A stretch of 20,930 nt of DNA from an uncultured Kiloniellales bacterium. Its GTDB lineage: Bacteria > Pseudomonadota > Alphaproteobacteria > Kiloniellales > JAKSDN01. The notes under the pieces are model-generated. The model worked only from the letters and a program-made list of their open reading frames with translations, made no database searches and was not told the DNA's origin. Location: positions 1-20,930 of the forward strand of contig CALJXB010000346.1 of assembly GCA_937974415.1 (NCBI GenBank), read 5' to 3'. The translations under genes and the position numbers were made by a program. Below are positions 13,736 through 20,930 of this stretch, piece after piece (position 1 is the stretch's first letter; each line of letters starts with the position of its first letter).

Positions 13736-15031
13736 TTGGTGAGACCGGCGAGCGTGAGCGAGAGGACAGCGCCACCAGCGTCATCGGCGTCTGCCGCGCG
13801 ACCGGCGCTGAGTTTGGTCGGCGGCGATGGCGCAGTGCCGGCGCCGGCGCCGTCCGGCTGTTGGCTGAGCCGGCTGGCGCTGAGCAATTTCCGGTGCTAC
13901 GAGGCGGCCGAACTGCAGCTTGACCACCGGCCGGTGGTGCTGGCCGGCGCGAACGGCGCCGGCAAGACCAACCTGTTGGAGGCGATTTCCTTCCTCGCGC
14001 CCGGGCGCGGCCTGCGGGCCGCGCGCCTGAGCGAGATCGACCGCAGGCCCCCGGGCGAGACCGATGGGACCGAGAGTCCCTTGGGGCCCGGCTGGTCGGT
14101 TGCCGCCCGGGTCATGACCCCCGAGGGGCCGCGCGATCTGGGGACCGGCCGCGAAGCGGGCGCCGCCCAGTCCGAGGCCTCTGGCGAGCTCCGCGAACGG
14201 CGGGCCATCAAGATCGACGGCGCGTATCGGCGCGGCCAGCAGGCCCTCGGCGAGGTGGTCCGCATGGTCTGGCTGACCCCGCGGATGGACGGCCTGTTCC
14301 GCGACGGACCGAGCGGGCGGCGGCGCTTCCTGGACCGGCTGGTGACCGGATTCGACGCCGGGCATAGCGGCCGTCTGGCCGCCTATGAGCAGGCCATGCG
14401 GCAGCGCGCGCGCCTCCTCAGGACCGGCGCCCAAGACGCCGACTGGCTCGCGGCGCTGGAGGACACCATGGCGCGCCACGGCGTTGCCGTCGAAGCGGCG
14501 CGACGCGGTTTCGTTGGCCAGCTTTCGCGGGCCTGCGGCCAGTCCGACGGCCCCTTCCCGCGCGCCCGGCTGGAGCTCGATGGGGAGGTGAACGCGCGGC
14601 TGGCGGAGGGACCCGCCCTCGAGGCCGAGGACGAGATGCGCGTGCGTTTGGCCGCGTCGCGGCGGCAGGACGCGGAAACCGGCGGCGCGGCCGTAGGACC
14701 TCATCGCAGCGACCTCAAGGTCACGGAGGTCGCCTCCGCGCGACCCGCGGCGCAAGGCTCGACCGGCGAACAGAAGGCGCTGCTCTTGTCCATCGTGCTG
14801 TCCCACGCCCGGCTGCTGGCCGCCGAACGCGCCGCGCCGCCGCTGGTTTTACTGGACGAGGTGGCAGCCCATCTCGACCCCGAGCGCCGCCGTGCCCTGT
14901 TCGATGAAGTTCTTGCCCTGGGCGCCCAGGCTTGGCTGACCGGGACCGAAGAGGCCCTGTTCGCCGACCTCGGCGCGGCCGCTCAGGTCTTCGCCGTGAC
15001 GGGTGGACGCCTGACGCCACGCGGCGGCTAG
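13736..15031 (+). CDS. recF: DNA replication and repair protein RecF
   Basis: Up to 431 aa. It is an SMC-like ATPase that, with RecO and RecR, loads RecA at gaps. Walker A GANGAGKT (71-78) follows the conserved [17 protein letters not shown] start. The [11 protein letters not shown] segment, the signature region [20 protein letters not shown] and Walker B with D374-E375 ([12 protein letters not shown]) are all intact. The start is uncertain: TTG 13736 or GTG 13739 gives about 43 extra Ala/Ser/Pro-rich residues before the family's normal N terminus, and GTG 13754 is another option. None has a strong ribosome site. Confidence 0.94.
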   Translation: MVRPASVSERTAPPASSASAARPALSLVGGDGAVPAPAPSGCWLSRLALSNFRCYEAAELQLDHRPVVLAGANGAGKTNLLEAISFLAPGRGLRAARLSEIDRRPPGETDGTESPLGPGWSVAARVMTPEGPRDLGTGREAGAAQSEASGELRERRAIKIDGAYRRGQQALGEVVRMVWLTPRMDGLFRDGPSGRRRFLDRLVTGFDAGHSGRLAAYEQAMRQRARLLRTGAQDADWLAALEDTMARHGVAVEAARRGFVGQLSRACGQSDGPFPRARLELDGEVNARLAEGPALEAEDEMRVRLAASRRQDAETGGAAVGPHRSDLKVTEVASARPAAQGSTGEQKALLLSIVLSHARLLAAERAAPPLVLLDEVAAHLDPERRRALFDEVLALGAQAWLTGTEEALFADLGAAAQVFAVTGGRLTPRGG

Positions 15032-17596
<2,565 letters not shown>

Positions 17597-17627
17597 GCGG
17601 GAGCGCAACGTCGGCGGGCGGAAAGCC

Positions 17628-19646
17628 ATGCCCCGGAAAACCAAGGCCGGCCGCGCCAAAGCGAAGGGCGTGCGAGGCAAGGCCGACAGCCGCCGCAAAC
17701 GGCCCGCGCCTGCGACCGGCCTGGCCGGTCGCCTGGCGCGGCTGTTTCGCTGGTCGCTGGTGCTCGCCATCTGGGGTTTCGTGCTGCTGGGCTCGGTGCT
17801 CGCGTGGTACGCCACCGACCTGCCCGATATCGGGGGCCTCGCCCGGGCGACGCGGCAGCCCAGCATTTCACTGCTGGCCGCCGACGGCAGCCCGATTTCC
17901 TCGACCGGCGAGGTCTACGGCCGCACCGTCAAGGTCGCGCAATTGCCGCCCGTCTTGCCCCACGCCGTGTTGGCGGTCGAAGACCGGCGCTTTTATCGCC
18001 ACTTTGGCATCGACCTGCGCGGCCTGGCCCGGGCGGTCTGGGTGAACCTGCGCGCCGGCGAAGTGGTCCAGGGCGGCTCCACCATCACCCAACAGCTCGC
18101 CAAGGTGTTGTTCCTGACCCCCGAGCGGACCTTGAAGCGCAAAGTCCAGGAAGCCCTTCTGGCCCTGTGGCTGGAGCGAAAATTCAGCAAGGACGAGATC
18201 CTCGCGCTCTATCTCAACCGGGTCTATCTGGGCTCCGGCACATACGGCGTCGACGCGGCGGCAAGGCGCTATTTCGACAAGGCGGCGAACGACGTGAGCC
18301 TCTACGAAGCGGCGCAGCTGGCGGGCCTTTTGAAGGCGCCGTCGCGCTACAACCCGGTGAGCGACTACCAGCGCGCGGGCCAGCGTACGCGCGTCGTTCT
18401 CAACGCCATGGTGGAGGCGGGTTTCGTCACCCCCGAAGAGGCGCGACACGCCGAGGCGACGAAGCCCGCCCGGCCGCGCCTGACGAGCCGCCGGGCGCGC
18501 TATTACGCCGACTGGGTGATGGCCCAGATCGGCGATTACGTGGGACGGATCGACTCGGACCTGACGGTTGTGACGACCCTGGACTCCCGCCTGCAAAACA
18601 TCGCCGAGGACGAGCTGGTGGCGATCCTCGCGGAGGAAGGCGCCCGGCGCGGCGCCGACCAGGCGGCCTTCGTCGCGCTCACGCCCGACGGCGCCGTACG
18701 GGCCATGGTCGGCGGCCGCGACTACGTCGAGAGCCAGTTCAACCGCTCGTCCCAGGCGCTCAGGCAACCCGGCTCCGCCTTCAAGGTGTTCGTTTATCTG
18801 GCTGCCATGGAGGCCGGCTGGCGGCCCGACGACCGCATGGCCGACGCGCCGGTCGCGGTGGGCGATTGGCAGCCGCAGAACTACGACGAGCGCTATTACG
18901 GAGACGTCACCCTGCGCGAGGGCTTCGCCCGCTCGCTCAATTCGGTATCCGTGCGTCTGACCGAGCAGGTCGGCCGCGAACAGGTGGCCGAGGCGGCGCG
19001 GCGTCTCGGCATCACCAGCGATCTCGAGGTCGCCCCCAGCTTGGCGCTCGGGGCCTCCGAGGTCACCTTGATTGAGCTAACCAACGCCTATGCCACCTTT
19101 GCCAATGGCGGCCGCGGGGTCTGGCCCTTCGGAATTCTGGAGATCCGCGATGTCACCGGCCGGGTCCTCTACCGGCGCCGGGGCGAGGGCCCGGGCCCGC
19201 TGATCGGCGCCTACAACGTCGATCAGATGACCAACATGATGACCGCTTCGGTGGAATGGGGCACTGGCAAGGCCGCCAAAATCGGTCGTCCGGCCGCTGG
19301 CAAAACCGGCACCAGCCAGGAATTCCGCGATGCCTGGTTCATCGGTTTCACCCGGGAGCTGGTCGCCGGCGCTTGGTTCGGCAACGACGATGGCCGGCCC
19401 ATGACCAGGGTGACCGGCGGCGGCCTGCCGGCCAAGCTTTGGGCTAGGGTCATGACGCGGGCGCTGGAAAACCATGAGCCCCAGCCGCTGGCTGGCGGTG
19501 ACGTCGAGATCGCCGTGCGCGATCAGCTGGAGGGATTCCTGGACCGGCTCATCGGCCGGTTGACCGGAACCACGCCAGGCCAGGCCAACCAAGGGGCTGA
19601 ACCGGCGAGCACCTTCACCCCCACCAGGCGCAAGAACGAGGACTAG
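17628..19646 (+). CDS. Class A penicillin-binding protein (PBP1A family)
   Basis: 672 aa from ATG 17628, 31 nt after gyrB, with GGAAAG upstream. A Lys/Arg-rich cytoplasmic tail of about 40 residues and one membrane helix (LVLAIWGFVLLGSVLAWYA) precede the GT51 glycosyltransferase domain: E118-D119 in VEDRRFYRHFGID, GGSTITQQLAK, then KVQEALLALWLERKFSKDEIL. The transpeptidase domain has S383-A-F-K386, S436-L-N438 and K559-T-G561. It polymerises and cross-links peptidoglycan in the periplasm. Both active sites are complete. It is shorter than E. coli PBP1A, and no extra domain is obvious. Confidence 0.93.
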   Translation: MPRKTKAGRAKAKGVRGKADSRRKRPAPATGLAGRLARLFRWSLVLAIWGFVLLGSVLAWYATDLPDIGGLARATRQPSISLLAADGSPISSTGEVYGRTVKVAQLPPVLPHAVLAVEDRRFYRHFGIDLRGLARAVWVNLRAGEVVQGGSTITQQLAKVLFLTPERTLKRKVQEALLALWLERKFSKDEILALYLNRVYLGSGTYGVDAAARRYFDKAANDVSLYEAAQLAGLLKAPSRYNPVSDYQRAGQRTRVVLNAMVEAGFVTPEEARHAEATKPARPRLTSRRARYYADWVMAQIGDYVGRIDSDLTVVTTLDSRLQNIAEDELVAILAEEGARRGADQAAFVALTPDGAVRAMVGGRDYVESQFNRSSQALRQPGSAFKVFVYLAAMEAGWRPDDRMADAPVAVGDWQPQNYDERYYGDVTLREGFARSLNSVSVRLTEQVGREQVAEAARRLGITSDLEVAPSLALGASEVTLIELTNAYATFANGGRGVWPFGILEIRDVTGRVLYRRRGEGPGPLIGAYNVDQMTNMMTASVEWGTGKAAKIGRPAAGKTGTSQEFRDAWFIGFTRELVAGAWFGNDDGRPMTRVTGGGLPAKLWARVMTRALENHEPQPLAGGDVEIAVRDQLEGFLDRLIGRLTGTTPGQANQGAEPASTFTPTRRKNED

Positions 19647-19660
19647 GTGGAGGCCGTGCC

Positions 19661-20101
19661 ATGAAGAAAAGCACCAAGACACCCTTCATGCCCGCCGAGG
19701 ACTACGGCCGCGCCCTGACGGGCTTCAACGTGAACCTGTTGGTGCGGGAGGTGGCGCCAGTGGTGCGCTTCCTGACGGAGGTCCTGCAGGTCGAGCTGGT
19801 CTACGACGACCCCGATCTCGCAGTTCTGCGGCATGAGGGGGTGGACTGGATGATCCACGCCGAGCATGTCTACGACGACCGGCCCATGCTGGCGCGCACC
19901 CATGCTGCCAACCTTCGCGGCGCCGGCTGCGAGCTGAGGCTCTACAACCTCGACCCCGATGCGGCCGAAGCCCGGGCCCGAGCCGCCGGTTACGAGGTCT
20001 TGGCGCCGAGCGAGGACAAGCCCCACGGCCTGCGCGAGTGCTATCTCCTGGATCCGGAAGGCTATATCTGGGTGCCGGGCCGGCCACTGCCGCCCGATTA
20101 G
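19661..20101 (+). CDS. VOC (glyoxalase/bleomycin-resistance fold) protein
   Basis: 146 aa. ATG 19661 follows a GGAGG sequence by 8 nt and lies 14 nt after the PBP stop, so the two are probably co-transcribed. The pattern FNVNLLVREVAPVVRFLTEVLQVELVYDD, a middle strand WMIHAEHVYDD, and the C-terminal LRECYLLDPEGYIWVPGRPL fit the beta-alpha-beta-beta-beta VOC fold. The family includes glyoxalases, dioxygenases and antibiotic-binding proteins, and the substrate here is unknown. The penultimate strand ends in a D-P-E-G-Y motif usual for this fold. Confidence 0.8.
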   Translation: MKKSTKTPFMPAEDYGRALTGFNVNLLVREVAPVVRFLTEVLQVELVYDDPDLAVLRHEGVDWMIHAEHVYDDRPMLARTHAANLRGAGCELRLYNLDPDAAEARARAAGYEVLAPSEDKPHGLRECYLLDPEGYIWVPGRPLPPD

Positions 20102-20179
20102 TCGCACGCGAGTGCTGATTGGGGAGGCGGCCTGAGCGACATTGCGGGTGCCCAAGCCGGATCTGTCGTGCCCTACGAC

Positions 20180-20212
20180 AAAACCGCGCCGCCGTTCCGG
20201 TGCGCGGTTTTT
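20180..20212 (+). terminator. Rho-independent terminator of the PBP-VOC operon
   Basis: AAAACCGCGC (20180-20189) and GCGCGGTTTT (20202-20211) form a perfect 10-bp stem around a 12-nt loop, ending in five Ts. It lies 78 nt past the VOC gene stop. The A-run on the opposite strand means it could also act in reverse. Confidence 0.85.
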
Positions 20213-20249
20213 GACATGGACCGGTCGGCTTGGCGGCCGGCAGAAAGGA

Positions 20250-20290
20250 AAATGGGGGTGGGGCGAAGCGAGCCGCCCGATATCACCCCC
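20250..20290 (-). terminator. Probable terminator of the pilin gene
   Basis: Outer arms GGGGGTG (20254-20260) and CACCCCC (20284-20290) enclose an inner stem GGGCG/CGCCC (20261-20265 with 20274-20278). On the minus strand the hairpin is followed by ATTTTCC. It lies about 45 nt past the pilin stop. Confidence 0.5.
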
Positions 20291-20335
20291 ACACCTCGAC
20301 GGAATGTGCCGTCTGAAAAGTGCGGCAGGCCTCGC

Positions 20336-20515
20336 TCAGCCGCCGTTGGCGGCGGACAGAGCGCTCGAAACCGTGTTGAACATGGTGCTGAGGCTGTTGC
20401 CCATGGCCGTCAGGGCACCGATCGCCGCCACCGAAACCAGGGCCGCAATCAGGCCGTATTCGATGGCGGTCGCGCCATCTTCGTCATTCATAAACGCGAT
20501 CATTTTCGCAAACAT
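20336..20515 (-). CDS. Flp/Fap-type (type IVb) pilin
   Basis: 59 aa from ATG 20515; GGAG lies 8 nt upstream. A GTG at 20524 would add three residues but loses this site. It has a short positively charged leader, the prepilin peptidase site G|ATAIEYGLIAALVS with Glu at +5 and Tyr at +6 after cleavage, a hydrophobic helix and a short polar tail. This matches Flp pilins of Tad systems, which build adhesive surface pili. No tad/cpa secretion genes lie in the window, so the export machinery must be elsewhere. A CtrA-type site lies about 60 nt upstream. Confidence 0.93.
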   Translation of the reverse strand: MFAKMIAFMNDEDGATAIEYGLIAALVSVAAIGALTAMGNSLSTMFNTVSSALSAANGG

Positions 20516-20550
20516 TGTGCTCACTCCATTGAGGTTCTTGGTCGTAATGC

Positions 20551-20566
20551 CTGCGGATGATGCGCA
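20551..20566 (-). other. Small inverted repeat in the pilin leader
   Basis: CTGCG (20551-20555) and CGCAG (20562-20566) with a 7-nt loop lie between the CtrA-like site and the pilin Shine-Dalgarno sequence. It may be a leader hairpin. Confidence 0.25.
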
Positions 20567-20573
20567 GAAAAAT

Positions 20574-20588
20574 TTAATTGTTGATTAA
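20574..20588 (-). promoter_or_regulatory. CtrA-type binding site upstream of the pilin gene
   Basis: TTAA (20574-20577), seven bases, TTAA (20585-20588): an exact match to the CtrA consensus TTAA-N7-TTAA, which is symmetric and so reads on both strands. It lies 59-73 bp before the pilin ATG. In Caulobacter, CtrA directly activates the flp-type pilin gene pilA. The AT-rich setting raises the chance of a random match. Confidence 0.55.
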
Positions 20589-20791
20589 AATCGTAGAAAA
20601 CGGCATTTTTTTTAAGTAAATACTATATAAAATTAAATTCAACTTTGCGATAAATATCATATATCTACTTTATATACTGTGCTGTTTTTGTGTTTTATTG
20701 TGGCGCTCGAGCCAAAGGGGGCATTAGCGCCTGATATTATCATCAAGACTTGGTATAACTTGCGCGCAGGAGACCGAATGGAGGGTACTCG
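20589..20791. other. AT-rich intergenic region upstream of the pilin gene
   Basis: No gene. About 20568-20700 is strikingly AT-rich against GC-rich surroundings, with a run of nine Ts at 20606-20613 region and several TATA-like strings. A 6-bp inverted repeat (GGCGCT 20702-20707, AGCGCC 20726-20731) and TGATATTATCA (20732-20742) follow. It likely carries the pilin promoter, but I cannot fix the -35 and -10 boxes. Confidence 0.5.
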
Positions 20792-20930
20792 TCAGCCGTA
20801 ACGGTGCAGCGCGTGGCCGTGGGCCTTTAGCCAGCGTTGCGGGCCGGCCACGTTGGGCGTGAGTTCGCCGACCAGGCGCCAGAAGGCGCGGCTGTGGTCT
20901 TGGTGCACCAGATGGGCCACCTCGTGGGCG
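20792..20930 (-). CDS. YgjP/SprT-like (DUF45, M48-type) zinc metallopeptidase, C-terminal fragment
   Basis: The last 45 codons are visible, ending at TGA 20794-20792; the 5' part lies beyond the window edge. The frame reads AHEVAHLVHQDHSRAFW, containing the zinc motif H-E-x-x-H and the downstream H-x-x-x-F-W typical of the YgjP/DUF45 family, where the third metal ligand follows HExxH closely. The rest (LVGELTPNVAGPQRWLKAHG) is a family-like tail. These proteins are predicted metal-dependent peptidases of poorly known role. The family call rests on this motif alone. Confidence 0.8.
   Translation of the reverse strand, partial: AHEVAHLVHQDHSRAFWRLVGELTPNVAGPQRWLKAHGHALHRYG

Noticed and set aside
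20754..20766. Possible sigma-54 promoter (TGGTATAACTTGC)
   Set aside because: GG-to-GC spacing is 8 rather than the required 10 bases.

Overview
The window is GC-rich chromosomal DNA of an alphaproteobacterium. The gene order (ubiE-ubiB-coaBC-dut diverging from mutM-rpsT-dnaA, then dnaN-recF-gyrB), a perfect CtrA-type TTAA-N7-TTAA site before a Flp pilin gene, and GANTC sites before dnaA and dnaN point to a Rhodospirillales-like lineage. That placement is inferred from gene content and order only. No phage, insertion sequence, CRISPR array, tRNA or rRNA was seen.

Layout. 1-353: the tail of a GNAT acetyltransferase converges on an SH3-domain secreted protein. The junction holds a 22-bp perfect hairpin and five tandem CTAG-containing octamers. 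348-866 (-): exported SH3-like protein. 1093-2082 (+): D-2-hydroxyacid dehydrogenase behind a perfect 17-bp tandem duplication. 8794-2116 (-): a seven-gene run, ubiE, ubiB, coaBC, dut, an Rrf2 regulator, cysK and a MoeB/ThiF/HesA-type adenylyltransferase, with abutting or overlapping junctions and one good internal promoter before coaBC. It joins ubiquinone synthesis, CoA synthesis, dUTP clearance and cysteine/sulfur metabolism.

8896-17596 (+): the replication and repair block mutM, rpsT (strong sigma-70 promoter), dnaA, dnaN, recF and gyrB. About 640 bp upstream of dnaA lacks a convincing gene but has an AT-richer core, three perfect short inverted repeats, a candidate promoter and a small ORF overlapping the dnaA start. 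It may be a replication-control or origin region, although no consensus DnaA boxes are visible. 17628-20101 (+): a class A penicillin-binding protein and a VOC-fold protein, closed by a clear terminator.

20336-20515 (-): a Flp-type pilin with its own very AT-rich upstream region and CtrA-like site. 20792-20930 (-): the C-terminal end of a YgjP/SprT-like zinc metallopeptidase cut by the window edge.

Most of the window is conserved housekeeping DNA, and I did not find a clearly new multi-gene system. The points most worth a second look are the dnaA leader, the CtrA-site pilin promoter, a MutM lacking its fourth zinc cysteine, an Ala-rich insert in the UbiB kinase-like core, a non-Fe-S Rrf2 protein beside cysK, and the CTAG-octamer/hairpin junction.
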